Shown: positions 1 through 9,222, counted from the stretch's first letter. The stretch is 64,000 bases of DNA from Streptomyces spiramyceticus (GCF_028807635.1 NZ_JARBAX010000001.1:2245001-2309000), one strand, 5' to 3'. Program-made: numbers and translations. The notes: a model not told the origin generated them from the sequence alone.

Positions 1-2
1 CC

Positions 3-908
3 GACCTTTCCACGTATCTCAAGGAGAGCCGACGGGAGATCAAAGAGCTCTACAAGGGGAACAACTCCTGGACCCGCATCCTGCGTTACGCCGGTCTCGG
101 CACTGAGCCTGCACCAGTTGGCGAAGAGGAACTCCTCAAGCGCGTTCATACCTTCCTGCATGTCGACGACCCCGATCGCGCCCGCGCGTACACAAGCCTG
201 CTCGCAGATGACGCACCGCACTACGACAGCCTGGATGCGACTCACCAGGGCTACGCACGCATGCTCTTCTTCACGCTGTGGGACAAGGGCGGCGGCTTCT
301 CCAGCTACCAGCAGGGGCTCTCTTCACTGCGTGAGCAGAAGGCGTTGCGCAGCGAGCTCCGGCAGGTGCTGGCCCATGTGCTCGCGCGAGCTGATCACTT
401 CCCGCTCCCGCTTGAGGGCGCGCATCGTGGGCTTCCCTTGAATGTCCACAGCTCGTACAACCGTTCCGAGATTCTGGCCGCTCTTGGCATCGCTCGGCTT
501 GGTGGCCAGATGCCGGGGTCCTTCGCGCAAGGCGCTGTGCGAGCCGACGAACTCAACACTGATGCCTTGCTGATCACGGTAGAGAAGAACGAAAAGGACT
601 TCTCGCCCACCGTTCGCTACAAGGACTACGCGAGAAGCCAAACTCTCTTCCACTGGGAGTCGCAAAGCACCACACCGGAGGACTCCCCCACCGGACTGCG
701 CTATCAGAGGCACGCCTCACAGGGCAGCCATGTCCTGCTCTTCATACGCCGCTACAAAGAGACCGACACGGGCAAGGCCCAGCCGTGGATGATGCTGGGC
801 CCCGCCGAGTACGTCGAACATGAAGGCAGCAAGCCCATGGGCATCCTCTGGAAGCTCCACTACGAGCTCCCGGCTGACGTCTGGACTTACGCAACTATTG
901 CTAGCTAA
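3..908 (+). CDS. DEAD/DEAH helicase C-terminal part with DUF3427 domain (partial)
   Basis: The frame is open from the left edge and ends at TAA 906-908; about 300 C-terminal residues are present and the helicase motor lies outside the window. The last ~200 residues (HSSYNRSEILAALG, then a PETUVR-type beta region ending in WTYATIAS) look like the DUF3427 domain found at the C-terminus of large superfamily 2 helicases, many with an N-terminal PLD nuclease domain and many in defence loci. The gene overlaps the convergent SRA-HNH gene by 4 bp. The role in nucleic-acid processing or defence is inferred from family and neighbour. Confidence 0.7.
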   Translation, partial: DLSTYLKESRREIKELYKGNNSWTRILRYAGLGTEPAPVGEEELLKRVHTFLHVDDPDRARAYTSLLADDAPHYDSLDATHQGYARMLFFTLWDKGGGFSSYQQGLSSLREQKALRSELRQVLAHVLARADHFPLPLEGAHRGLPLNVHSSYNRSEILAALGIARLGGQMPGSFAQGAVRADELNTDALLITVEKNEKDFSPTVRYKDYARSQTLFHWESQSTTPEDSPTGLRYQRHASQGSHVLLFIRRYKETDTGKAQPWMMLGPAEYVEHEGSKPMGILWKLHYELPADVWTYATIAS

Positions 909-1840
909 GAGCTCTGCCCTTCTATCTTCCAGAAGCGGCGATGGGCTCGGATGAACCTCTTCTGTATCGAGTGGTGTTCCACAGTCTTGAGCCTTACCTG
1001 GTGTGCGGCTGGCGCCGGTGCATAGCGATCCACGACCACGAGGTCATCGGTCAGGTAAATCGCCCCGCGGTCCAGCCGCACATGGCAGTTAGGGCAGAGG
1101 CACAAGACGTTTCCATCAACATCCGGTCCATTGGTGGGCTTGCCCAGTGCCTGGATGTGAGCACCCTCGGCGTAGCTCACGCCACCCGCCCCAACGACCA
1201 GCGCAGTGCGACATATTTGGCACGTGTGGCCGTACCACTGCTTCACCCGGCGCGCTACCGCCGTGTCTCGAATGATGCGTTCAACGGTGGTGGTCACTCG
1301 GGGCGGTGCTCCATCGAGCATGTCCTGGACCTGCTGCTCGACGGGGGTCAACTCCTGGCGCTCATCGACGAGCCGACGCAGCTTGAACCTGCAAATCCGG
1401 AAGCCGGATACTCCTACCTCCTCGCATTCCTCCAGAATCTCGTACAGGCCGTCGTACCGATATCCACTGACGGGCGAGTAGTCCTCATCGCCACCCAGTC
1501 CACGAATGACCCGAATCGGATAACCCTTGATCCGACTTCGCCGCAGGCCAGCATTCCCGTAGTTGTCCCAGTCCTGGTCCGCAACCTGCCGCCCAGTGTT
1601 TTCATCTCGGCCGCCAGCACCGGTGTAGAGGATGTCGAACCATTGGTCGACATCGTCTTCGTACCCCTTACTGAGCACGATCGCATCGGCAGCCCGCTCG
1701 TCGTCGCCGTCACGACCCCACGAGATCCCAGCCCGCTCCTCCTTGTGGAGCTTTGCAACCTTGACCTCCTGACGGTAGTCGAAGCGCGTTCCGGGGAGGA
1801 CCTCACCCACGTGTCCGAAGACAGCTCTATATGCAACCAT
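905..1840 (-). CDS. SRA (YDG)-HNH modification-dependent endonuclease
   Basis: This 311-residue protein has two domains. Residues ~1-155 are SRA/YDG-like (VFGHVGEVLPGTRF at the N-terminus, YRYDGLYEI at 127-135); such domains flip out and read 5-methylcytosine-type bases. Residues ~195-265 are an HNH nuclease with C207xxC210, H228, N244 and C249PNCH. The architecture is that of type IV restriction enzymes that cut modified DNA. ATG at 1840 is used because the SRA fold begins at once; no clear ribosome site precedes it. It converges on the helicase gene with a 4-bp overlap, suggesting a small defence locus. Cleavage specificity cannot be read from sequence. Confidence 0.85.
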   Translation of the reverse strand: MVAYRAVFGHVGEVLPGTRFDYRQEVKVAKLHKEERAGISWGRDGDDERAADAIVLSKGYEDDVDQWFDILYTGAGGRDENTGRQVADQDWDNYGNAGLRRSRIKGYPIRVIRGLGGDEDYSPVSGYRYDGLYEILEECEEVGVSGFRICRFKLRRLVDERQELTPVEQQVQDMLDGAPPRVTTTVERIIRDTAVARRVKQWYGHTCQICRTALVVGAGGVSYAEGAHIQALGKPTNGPDVDGNVLCLCPNCHVRLDRGAIYLTDDLVVVDRYAPAPAAHQVRLKTVEHHSIQKRFIRAHRRFWKIEGQSS

Positions 1841-1955
1841 CCGAACATGTTGCCGATTCGACGATCAAGTTCGATCACATCAGCCGCATAGTGGCTGCGC
1901 GTGTCTGAAAATGCCTGGGGTATGGCCTGTTCTCAGACCTCGAGAGGTGGCGCCA

Positions 1956-2612
1956 TCACGCCGCCTCCCCCGTCTCGGCCTCGAAGTGCGTCTGGGCCTT
2001 GTCCAGGGCCTCGTCCGGGTCGCAGCCGTGGGCGCGGAGCCAGTGGAGGAGGTCGGCGATCAGGTCGATTGCGGCCTCCTCCGCGATGGCTGTGCTCAGT
2101 CGGCCCCGGGCGGTTGGACGCGGGTGCCGTCCGGTGCCGTAGAGCGACAGGTACTCCTCCGCGTGCTGCACCCGGGGCCCGCCGGCGTGGCCGTTCGGCG
2201 AAGTGAGGTCTGTGGCCAGCTCGCACCACACCACCTTGGAGTCCGCCCGGAGGATCACGCCCCAACGGTCGGTGAGTGCGTCGACGAGCGCCATCCCTCG
2301 TCCCGATTCCGCGTCCGGATCTGAGTGGACAAGTGTGGGCAGCGCTCGGGTATCAGGGTCCCGTACCTCGATGCGGAGGTAGGTGTCTCTCATCGAGACC
2401 GCGAGCGTGGTGGGGGTGCCGACTCCTACGTGGCTGATGACATTCGACGCCAGTTCCGTGACGCAGATCTGAGCCGACTCCACCAGTTCCGGCAGCCCCC
2501 ACAAGGTCAGGTGCAGTCGCAACACTCGGCGCAAGCCTGAGACCTCGTCCGATTCTGCACAGAACGGCAAGTCCCAGGGCTTCCGCCTGACGCACTCGTT
2601 TCCGTAGATCAT
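1956..2612 (-). CDS. ATP-binding anti-sigma-factor-like protein (HATPase_c_2, RsbW type)
   Basis: The 218-residue product contains a GHKL ATPase fold: the N box in VTELASNVISHVG, then RIEVRDPD and SGRGMALVDALTDRWGV. It resembles RsbW/SpoIIAB-like kinases and the AbaA-cluster ATP-binding proteins of Streptomyces. ATG 2612 is chosen over an upstream ATG (2741) because GGGAGG lies 8 nt before it. The ~50 residues after the ATPase fold are not recognised. It is divergent from an XRE regulator whose DUF397 partners follow, the usual WhiJ-type cluster; the client sigma factor or regulator is unknown. Confidence 0.8.
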   Translation of the reverse strand: MIYGNECVRRKPWDLPFCAESDEVSGLRRVLRLHLTLWGLPELVESAQICVTELASNVISHVGVGTPTTLAVSMRDTYLRIEVRDPDTRALPTLVHSDPDAESGRGMALVDALTDRWGVILRADSKVVWCELATDLTSPNGHAGGPRVQHAEEYLSLYGTGRHPRPTARGRLSTAIAEEAAIDLIADLLHWLRAHGCDPDEALDKAQTHFEAETGEAA

Positions 2613-2792
2613 TTCGTCTGCCTCCCGCGCACCTCGTCGCGCACTGCGTGACTTCCGGTCACTCTTAGTGAGAGGGTCGCAGCGGGCGATCCCTTTATGC
2701 AATGTGCACATCGGGATTCCCCCTAACGGGTGATTGGCCATTCACGCCGCTTCCGCTGAGATTGAACCTCCGCTACAGCGCAAGGAGTTGAC

Positions 2793-3638
2793 ATGGCAGG
2801 CTCCCCTACCGCTCGCCGTCGCCGGTTGGCGATCGAGCTCAAGAAACTTCGCGAGGACAACAACCTGACCTGCACTCAGGTGGGCAAGGAACTGGACTGG
2901 AGCAGCTCCAAGGTCAACAGGATGGAGACGGGCCAGGGACGGGTTCAGCCGTCCGACGTGGACGCACTGTGTCGGTTCTACGGGACCTCGGACGAGCTGC
3001 GCGATCTCCTCAAGTCCCTGGCCAAAGAGTCGAAGACCAAGGGCTGGTGGCACGCTCACGGGAATGCCGTCCCCGCATGGTTTTCCGTGTACGTGGGCCT
3101 CGAGCAGGCGGCTTCAGTCCTCCGCAGCTACCAAGGCGAGTTCGTCCCGGGGCTGTTGCAGACGCCCGAATACGCGTCGCACCTGAGTCGCGCCTGGGTC
3201 GACCACACAGCCGAGGAGATCCAGCGAATGGTCGACGTACGGATGCGGCGCCAGGAACTCTTGACAGGCGAAAACGCGCCGGACGTCTGGGCCGTCGTGC
3301 ATCAGAGCGCACTCATGCACGTCGTCGGAAATCGTCCGGTCATGACGAGGCAGCTCGAACGTATGCTGGCACTGACGGAGTTGAGGAACGTGACGATCCA
3401 GGTCCTGCCTCTTGATGCAGGGGCTTACCCCACCACGGGTCCGTTCACCATCCTCGGCTTCCCCGAACAGGAGGACCCGGACATGGTGTATCGGGAGGGG
3501 CTGACCGACTCCGTTTATCTAGAACACCCAACGGACGTAAGCCTCTACACGAAGGCGTTCGACCACCTCAGGGCACTTGCTTTGAGTCCACAGCGATCGA
3601 CTCTGCTGATCAAAAGAGTTCTGGAGGAGCACTCCTGA
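2793..3638 (+). CDS. XRE-family regulator with DUF5753 (WhiJ-like)
   Basis: A 281-residue protein with an N-terminal helix-turn-helix (residues ~10-65: LAIELKKLREDNN, GKELDWSSSKVNRMETG) followed by a DUF5753 domain (~90-275, with FVPGLLQTPEYA and IQVLPLDAGAYP). GGAG sits just upstream of the ATG. Its stop overlaps the next ATG by one base (TGATG), so translation with the DUF397 protein is probably coupled. Family knowledge: WhiJ- and Scr1-type XRE proteins act with DUF397 partners to control development or antibiotic production. Confidence 0.9.
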   Translation: MAGSPTARRRRLAIELKKLREDNNLTCTQVGKELDWSSSKVNRMETGQGRVQPSDVDALCRFYGTSDELRDLLKSLAKESKTKGWWHAHGNAVPAWFSVYVGLEQAASVLRSYQGEFVPGLLQTPEYASHLSRAWVDHTAEEIQRMVDVRMRRQELLTGENAPDVWAVVHQSALMHVVGNRPVMTRQLERMLALTELRNVTIQVLPLDAGAYPTTGPFTILGFPEQEDPDMVYREGLTDSVYLEHPTDVSLYTKAFDHLRALALSPQRSTLLIKRVLEEHS

Positions 3639-3841
3639 TGACGTTGCCATCAACCGTGCAGTGGCAGAAGAGCAGTTACAGCAATGGCATGGGAGGCGAG
3701 TGCCTGGAGTTCGCGGCCGTCCCCACCGGCGCCTTCGTGCGCGACTCCAAGCGGCCCGCCGAGGCGCTCATGGCCGTCGGAGGAGTCGCTTGGTCCGAGT
3801 TCATACGCGCCGTACATCGCGGGGAACTAAACGCTCACTGA
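3638..3841 (+). CDS. DUF397 small protein, partner of the XRE regulator
   Basis: This 67-residue protein has the DUF397 signature: WQKSSYSNGMGGECLEFA, then VRDSKRP and a C-terminal WSEFIRAVHRGEL. The start codon shares one base with the XRE stop. DUF397 proteins pair with DUF5753 XRE regulators in Streptomyces (Scr2 with Scr1 is the studied case); direct binding here is inferred. Confidence 0.88.
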   Translation: MTLPSTVQWQKSSYSNGMGGECLEFAAVPTGAFVRDSKRPAEALMAVGGVAWSEFIRAVHRGELNAH

Positions 3842-3877
3842 TACCGATTTGATCAAACGGCGTCTCTGGGAGCTGTG

Positions 3878-4093
3878 ATGCAGAGCCGAACACCGGCCAT
3901 ACCGTCCAACGCCTGGTTCAAGTCCTCGTACAGCGGTGCCAACACCAGCGAGTGCGCCGAGGTAGCCGCCCTCGCCGTGTTCACCGCCGTGCGTGACTCG
4001 AAGGTGCCTGATGGGCCGCGTATCGCTGTGCGGCGGGACTCCTGGGTGGGGTTCATCCGGGGCGTACAGCGCGGGGAGTTCGGCGCGGGGTAG
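3878..4093 (+). CDS. Second DUF397 small protein
   Basis: A 71-residue paralogue of the preceding gene: WFKSSYSGANTSECAEVA, VRDSKVPDGP, SWVGFIRGVQRGEF. GGGAG lies 5 nt before ATG 3878; a GTG directly in front (3875) is also in frame but too close to that site. It is 36 bp downstream of the first DUF397 gene and probably in the same operon. Confidence 0.82.
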   Translation: MQSRTPAIPSNAWFKSSYSGANTSECAEVAALAVFTAVRDSKVPDGPRIAVRRDSWVGFIRGVQRGEFGAG

Positions 4094-4097
4094 CGGA

Positions 4098-4457
4098 GTG
4101 AAGGACGATCGCAAGCTGTCGGCGGCTTGTCGTTGGCGAACCGGGAGATCGCCCGCGTCGCCGATACCGGATCCGCAGCCGCGATCTACGACGTCGGCCC
4201 CCAGTTCCTCTTCATCGGCCTCATCACCCTCCTCGCCGCCGCCGCTGCGGGTGGCGCCTCGTCGGGTCGGACACGGTTCGCGTGCCGTGGGCTGGTGGGC
4301 CCTTGCGCTGGTGGTCGTCGGGACGGCTGCGGTCGCTTCGAACCTGGACCTGATGCCGGTCGGCGGGGCCTGCTACGTGCTCGCGCTGGGGGCGCTGGCC
4401 CGGTCGGCCGTACCCGCCGGCAGCGTGGGTCGCCCGGCCACCGTCGGACGCGGCTGA
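4098..4457 (+). pseudogene. Frameshifted small membrane-protein gene remnant
   Basis: No single frame explains this stretch. From ~4127 frame 2 has strong GC3 and reads LANREIARVADTGSAAAIYD then QFLFIGLITLLAAAAAG, a membrane segment. From ~4258 the coding signal moves to frame 3 (SRAVGWWALALVVVGTAAVA, then LMPVGGACYVLALGALA) until TGA 4455-4457. The opening GTG at 4098 (VKDDRKLSA) is also in frame 3. This is what a two-TM protein broken by compensating indels would look like. A sequencing error is the alternative. Confidence 0.5.
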
Positions 4458-4569
4458 ACATCAGACGCGGCAGGACCTGGGCGCCCCCGAACGTCAGGCG
4501 CCGCAAAAACCTCGCACGCCGCTGAACATACGGCGCCGCCCCTGCGTACTACCAAGCAACTCCCCCACT

Positions 4570-4616
4570 GGCTGGGCGCGTGACCGGCGACAGGCGGTCC
4601 CGCGCCCAGCCGTTTT
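4570..4616 (+). terminator. Rho-independent-type terminator
   Basis: An 11-bp perfect stem (GGCTGGGCGCG / CGCGCCCAGCC, 20-nt loop) is followed by GTTTT. It lies between the WhiJ-like cluster and the convergent DUF445 gene. Confidence 0.75.
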
Positions 4617-4642
4617 GAGCGGGGAGCCGGGACAGCAACGGC

Positions 4643-6001
4643 CTAACCGCTCACCGCATGCGACACCGTGTAAATCACCAGCCCCGCCAGCGCCCCCACC
4701 ACCGTGCCGTTGATCCTGATGAACTGCAGGTCCCGGCCGATGTGCGCCTCGATCTTCCTCGACGTCTGCTCCGCGTCCCAGCCCGCCACCGTGTCGCTGA
4801 TCAGCGACGTGATCTCGCTGCGGTACGTCGTCACCACGTACACCGCCGCATCCTCCAGCCACCCCTCCAGCTTCCCCTGCAACCGCCCGTCCGTCGCCAG
4901 CCGCCCGCCCAGGGAGAGCAGCGAGGCCCTCACCCGCAGGCGCAGTTCGCTCTGCTCGTCCTCCGCCGCCGAGATGATCATGGTGCGTACGGCGGCCCAG
5001 GCCGAGGCGATCACGTCCTGGACCTCACCCCGGCCCAGGATCTCCGACTTCAGGCGCTCCACCTTCGCCCGCGTGTCCGTGTCCGACCGGAGGTCGGCGG
5101 CGAAGTCCCGCAGGAAGCGGTCGATGGCGCCGCGCGCAGGGTGGCCGGGCATGTCGCGCATCTCGGTGATGAAGCGCAGGAGTTCCTTGTAGACGCGGTC
5201 GCCGACCTTCTTGTCGACGAAGCGCGGCGTCCAGCCCGGCGCCCCGCCCTGCACCGCGTCCATCACCGAATCGCCGTGCAGCACCAGCCAGTCGTGGGCG
5301 CGTGAGCAGATCAGGTCCACAGCCCGGCGGTGTGCGCCGTCGGCGACGACCTTGTCCAGGGCCTGGCCGATGCCCGGGGCGATCTCCGCCGCGTCCGCGC
5401 GGCGCGTGATCGCCTCGCCCACCACCGCCTGGACGTCGGAGTCGCGAAGGACCGTCAGGGCGCCGCGCAGGGCGGTGGAGAGTTCCTCCGTCACGCGGTC
5501 CGCGTGGTCCGGTTCCGAAAGCCAGGCGCCGACCCGTCTGCCGATGCCGATCGCGCGCAGGCGGGTGCGTACAACGTCCGAGGAGAGAAAGTTCTCACCG
5601 ACGAAAGAGCCCAGCGTCGTGCCCAGCTGGTCCTTCTTCGTCGGGATGATTGCGGTGTGCGGGATGGGCAGGCCCATCGGGCGTTTGAAGAGGGCCGTTA
5701 CGGCGAACCAGTCGGCCAGCGCGCCCACCATCCCCGCCTCGGAGGCCGCCGCGACGTACGCCGGCCAGCCGTCGATCCCCGCGTTCTCCGCCCATGTGGC
5801 CAGTACGTAGATGACCGCGACCAGGAGCAGCAGGCCGGTCGCCGTCGCCTTCATCCGGCGTACGCCCTGGCGCTTCTCCTCGTCGGCCGCGCTGTACGCG
5901 AAGGGGGTGAGAGGGGAGGCGACGGAGGGTGGTGCGGTCGCTGAGCGGGCAGACCTCTCATTATCAGACATGCCGTCAGTTTCCGGTTTCGTGCGATTCA
6001 T
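4643..6001 (-). CDS. DUF445 family membrane protein
   Basis: About 452 residues from ATG 6001, which has AGGTGG 5 nt upstream; ATGs at 6043 and 5971 are weaker. One TM segment lies near the N-terminus (ATGLLLLVAVIYVLATWAENA), then the DUF445 hallmark ASEAGMVGALADWFAVTALF and HTAIIPTKKDQLG. A long soluble helical region follows, with a second TM at the extreme C-terminus (VVGALAGLVIYTVSHAV). The family is widespread (YheB/YjiN type) with no established biochemical function. Confidence 0.85.
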   Translation of the reverse strand: MNRTKPETDGMSDNERSARSATAPPSVASPLTPFAYSAADEEKRQGVRRMKATATGLLLLVAVIYVLATWAENAGIDGWPAYVAAASEAGMVGALADWFAVTALFKRPMGLPIPHTAIIPTKKDQLGTTLGSFVGENFLSSDVVRTRLRAIGIGRRVGAWLSEPDHADRVTEELSTALRGALTVLRDSDVQAVVGEAITRRADAAEIAPGIGQALDKVVADGAHRRAVDLICSRAHDWLVLHGDSVMDAVQGGAPGWTPRFVDKKVGDRVYKELLRFITEMRDMPGHPARGAIDRFLRDFAADLRSDTDTRAKVERLKSEILGRGEVQDVIASAWAAVRTMIISAAEDEQSELRLRVRASLLSLGGRLATDGRLQGKLEGWLEDAAVYVVTTYRSEITSLISDTVAGWDAEQTSRKIEAHIGRDLQFIRINGTVVGALAGLVIYTVSHAVSG

Positions 6002-6175
6002 CCGCTCCACCTGTCCGCCTTGCGCGCACCGTCCCGTACGCACTTTCCCTACATGACCTACTCGTGGAACGCACTACGAGTTCCCGACGTCTGTCCTAAC
6101 GGTGCAATGGCGCATCATTGAGTCAGTTCGAATGGAGCCTCGGGGCTCCCTGCGCCCGAGGAGATACGACCGAGC

Positions 6176-7459
6176 ATGACCAAGCGCAACGGTTATGCCC
6201 TGCTTGCCGCGCTCGCCGCGGTGGTGGTCCTCATCTCAGGGGCCATATTCGCCGGGGCGACGCTCGGCGCCCGCGACGAGAAGACCCAGGCACAGCCCCA
6301 CAGGCCGGTGCGTTCGGCGGCGCCCGCCACCTCCGGCTCCTGGATCGGCACCTGGTCCGCATCGCCCGCCTTCGCCGAGCCGAACACAGAGCAGGGCTTC
6401 CCCGGCCGTTCGATTCGTAACGTCGTGCACACGAGCATCGGCGGCACCAGCACCCGCGTCACCCTGTCCAACCTCTTCGGCGGCCGCCCCCTGCGCATCA
6501 CGCATGCCTCGGTCGCCGTCGCCGCCACCCCCGGCGCCCCGACCGCCGCGCAGGGCACCATGCGCCGGCTCCTCTTCGGCGGCTCGACCGCGGTCGTCAT
6601 CCCGCCCGGCGGACAGGTCGTCAGCGACCCGGCCGTCCTCGAAGTGCCGCGCGACACCGACCTGCTGGTCACCACGTACTCGCCGACGCCCAGCGGACCG
6701 GTCACGCACCACCCGCGGGCCCGCCAGACGTCGTACGTCGCGGAGGGCGACCGTACGGAGGACACGCTCGGCGACCTGTACACCGAGCAGACCCCGTACT
6801 GGCGCTACCTCACCGCCGTCGACGTCCTGACCGGCAAGGCCGAGGGCGCGGTCGTCGTCATCGGCGACTCGATCACCGACGGCGTCACGTCCACAGCTGG
6901 CGCCAACCACCGCTGGACGGACGTGCTCGCCGAGCGCCTCGACGGCCGGTACGCCGTACTCAACCAGGGCATCAGCGGAAACCGCCTCCTCAGCGACGGT
7001 ACGGGCCCCAGCGGGCTCTCCCGCTTCGACCGTGACGTCCTCTCACGCTCCGGCGCCAAGGCCGTCGTCGTCGTCCTCGGCATCAACGACATCCTGCGCC
7101 CGCCGCACGAGCTCGACGCCACGCGCATCGCGGCGGGGCTCGAACAGGTGGCCCGTCAGGCGCGTGCGCGCGGCCTGCGCGTGATCGGCTCGACGATCAT
7201 GCCGTTCGAGGGCACGCGGGCCCATACGCCGCAGCTCGAAGCGGTGCGCGACACCGTCAACGAGGCGATCCGTACGCGCGGCATCTTCGACGAGGTCGTG
7301 GACTTCGACCTGGCGCTGCGCGACCCGTACGCCCCGGACCGGCTCCTTCCGGCGTACGACTCCGGCGACCACCTGCACCCCAGCGACGCGGGCTACCGCC
7401 GGATGGGCATGGCCTTCGACCTCGCGAGCCTCAGGAGCACCGCGGCGGCGGAGCTGTAG
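6176..7459 (+). CDS. Secreted SGNH/GDSL-family hydrolase
   Basis: The 427-residue protein begins with a signal peptide or anchor (ALLAALAAVVVLISGAIFAG, residues 8-27). A beta-rich N-terminal region (~55-215) precedes the SGNH hydrolase domain: G230-D231-S232 nucleophile block in VVVIGDSITDG, Gly block ISGNRL, Asn block VLGIND, and D398-H-L-H401 in block V. Such enzymes hydrolyse esters of lipids or polysaccharides outside the cell; the substrate cannot be predicted. GAGGAG is ~12 nt before the ATG. Confidence 0.9.
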   Translation: MTKRNGYALLAALAAVVVLISGAIFAGATLGARDEKTQAQPHRPVRSAAPATSGSWIGTWSASPAFAEPNTEQGFPGRSIRNVVHTSIGGTSTRVTLSNLFGGRPLRITHASVAVAATPGAPTAAQGTMRRLLFGGSTAVVIPPGGQVVSDPAVLEVPRDTDLLVTTYSPTPSGPVTHHPRARQTSYVAEGDRTEDTLGDLYTEQTPYWRYLTAVDVLTGKAEGAVVVIGDSITDGVTSTAGANHRWTDVLAERLDGRYAVLNQGISGNRLLSDGTGPSGLSRFDRDVLSRSGAKAVVVVLGINDILRPPHELDATRIAAGLEQVARQARARGLRVIGSTIMPFEGTRAHTPQLEAVRDTVNEAIRTRGIFDEVVDFDLALRDPYAPDRLLPAYDSGDHLHPSDAGYRRMGMAFDLASLRSTAAAEL

Positions 7460-7508
7460 GGGGCGGGCTGTCGTCGGCCTCCTGCGGTGCGGGAACCGTC
7501 AGGGGCAC

Positions 7509-8198
7509 TCAGTCGAGCTTCTTCCGCTCGGCCTTCTTCTCCAGCTTCTCCCGCTTGCGCGCCTCCTTCAGGCGCTGCTTCTCGGCCTGCGTCACCTTGC
7601 GCTCCACGCCCACGCCGCCCATCACCGCGAAGCCGGTGATCGTCACGCGCGGCGAGTCCGGCGCCGGAGGTTCGCCCGACTCCGCCGTCACGTCGCCGAA
7701 GCCGCCCATGAAGCCGAAGCCGTTGACGTTCACGTCGAGGCCCGGCGGTACGGCGACCTGGATGCCGCCCATGAAGGCGAAGCAGCGGATCACGATCTCG
7801 CGGTCCTCGAAGCGCGCCTCGCGCAGGTCGATCTCGCCGCCGCCCATCATCGCGAACGCCGTGAACCGCCGGGCCACCGTCCACGTGCCCTTGCGGCCGA
7901 AGCCGCCCCAGAAGGCGAAGGCCCCCTTCGACGTGGCCGGTCCGCCGATCCGGGCGGGCCAGGACGACGGCTTGGCGGCAGCGGAGGCGGAGGCCACAGG
8001 CGCCACGGCCGCACCCGGAACGCCTGCAGCCCCCGGCACCGGCAGGTCGCTGACCAGGGGCTCCAGCTCGCCGTGCGTACGCGCCTTGTAGACGGCGTCG
8101 AGTCGCTGGTCGAACTCCTCCATGTCCAGCCGCCCCTCGGCGACCGCATCGCGCAATACTTCGGCAACTCTTTCGCGCTCCGCATCGGAGGCGCGCAT
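7509..8198 (-). CDS. DUF1707 and LiaF-like C-terminal domain protein
   Basis: The N-terminus (MRASDAERERVAEVLRDAVA, then GRLDMEEFDQRLDAVYKART) is a DUF1707 SHOCT-like domain. It is followed by an Ala/Pro linker and a glycine-rich beta region (FAMMGGGEIDLREARF repeats) like the LiaF C-terminal domain (DUF2154). The tail is charged (LKEARKREKLEKKAERKK). ATG 8198 (229 aa) has GGAG 8 nt upstream; an in-frame ATG at 8219 would add 7 residues. A role in envelope-stress sensing is suggested by the family only. Confidence 0.8.
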   Translation of the reverse strand: MRASDAERERVAEVLRDAVAEGRLDMEEFDQRLDAVYKARTHGELEPLVSDLPVPGAAGVPGAAVAPVASASAAAKPSSWPARIGGPATSKGAFAFWGGFGRKGTWTVARRFTAFAMMGGGEIDLREARFEDREIVIRCFAFMGGIQVAVPPGLDVNVNGFGFMGGFGDVTAESGEPPAPDSPRVTITGFAVMGGVGVERKVTQAEKQRLKEARKREKLEKKAERKKLD

Positions 8199-8249
8199 CT
8201 CCGGAACTCCACTGGTCATGCGGAAAGCCTAGTCAACCCGGGTCGGCAG

Positions 8250-9215
8250 TCACAGAGTTGACCTGTCCGCGTACATCTTCGCGATCACCGCCTCGATGTC
8301 CGGCTCCCGCACCGACAGGTCCACCAGCGGGTACCGCTCCGCGACCGCCGCCACCAACGGCGCCGCCGACACCGAGGCCGGGAAGGCCAGCCACTGCCTG
8401 GGCCCCTCCACCTTGACCACCCGCGCGCCCGCCGCCTCGATCGGCGGCAGTTCGCGCTCCAGGTCGACGACGAGGGTCCGCTCGCTCTCGCCCACCTCGT
8501 GCAGCCCGGCCAGCGCGCCGTCGTACACCAGCCGTCCGTGGTCGATGACCATCACGCGCTTGCACAGCTGCTCGATGTCGGTCAGGTCGTGCGTCGTCAG
8601 CAGGACCGTGGTCCCGCGCTCGGCGTTCAGGTCCCGCAGGAAGTCCCGGACCTTGGCCTTGGAGATCACGTCGAGGCCGATGGTCGGCTCGTCGAGATAC
8701 AGCACCTCCGGGTCGTGCAGCAGCGCCGCCGCGATGTCGCCGCGCATCCGCTGCCCGAGCGAGAGCTGCCGTACGGGTACGTCCAACAGCGCGCCCAGAT
8801 CGAGGAGTTCGACGCACCGCGCCATGTTCTCCGTGAAACGGGCGTCCGGGATCCGGTACATGCGGTGCATCAGCCGGTACGAGTCGCGCAGCGGCAGGTC
8901 CCACCACAGCGTCGTACGCTGCCCGAACACCACCCCGATGCGCTGCGCGAGCCGCGTCCGCTCCCGGGAGGGATCGATGCCCGCGACGCGCAGTCGGCCG
9001 CCGCTCGGTGTCAGGATGCCGGTGAGCATCTTGATGGTGGTGGACTTGCCCGCCCCGTTCGGCCCGATGTAGCCGACCATCTCGCCGCGCGGCACCGAGA
9101 AGCTGATCCCGTCGACCGCCCGGACCTGCGTCTTCTCGCGGCGCAGGCGGCCCTTCTTTCTGCGTACGTCGAAGACCTTCTCGACGCCGTCCAGCTCGAT
9201 GAAATCCGCGGTCAA
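8250..9215 (-). CDS. ABC transporter ATP-binding protein (ABC-2 exporter)
   Basis: A 321-residue ATPase with Walker A GYIGPNGAGKSTT, signature QLSLGQRMRGDIA, Walker B EVLYLDEPTIGLD and a switch His in LLTTHD. TTG 9215 is taken as start because the fold begins immediately (FIELDGVEKVF) and GGAG at the end of the previous gene lies 11 nt upstream; the frame stays open further but that stretch overlaps the permease gene and is shadow sequence. With the two permeases upstream it forms an ABC-2 exporter of unknown substrate. Confidence 0.88.
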   Translation of the reverse strand: MTADFIELDGVEKVFDVRRKKGRLRREKTQVRAVDGISFSVPRGEMVGYIGPNGAGKSTTIKMLTGILTPSGGRLRVAGIDPSRERTRLAQRIGVVFGQRTTLWWDLPLRDSYRLMHRMYRIPDARFTENMARCVELLDLGALLDVPVRQLSLGQRMRGDIAAALLHDPEVLYLDEPTIGLDVISKAKVRDFLRDLNAERGTTVLLTTHDLTDIEQLCKRVMVIDHGRLVYDGALAGLHEVGESERTLVVDLERELPPIEAAGARVVKVEGPRQWLAFPASVSAAPLVAAVAERYPLVDLSVREPDIEAVIAKMYADRSTL

Positions 9216-9222
9216 GGAAATC

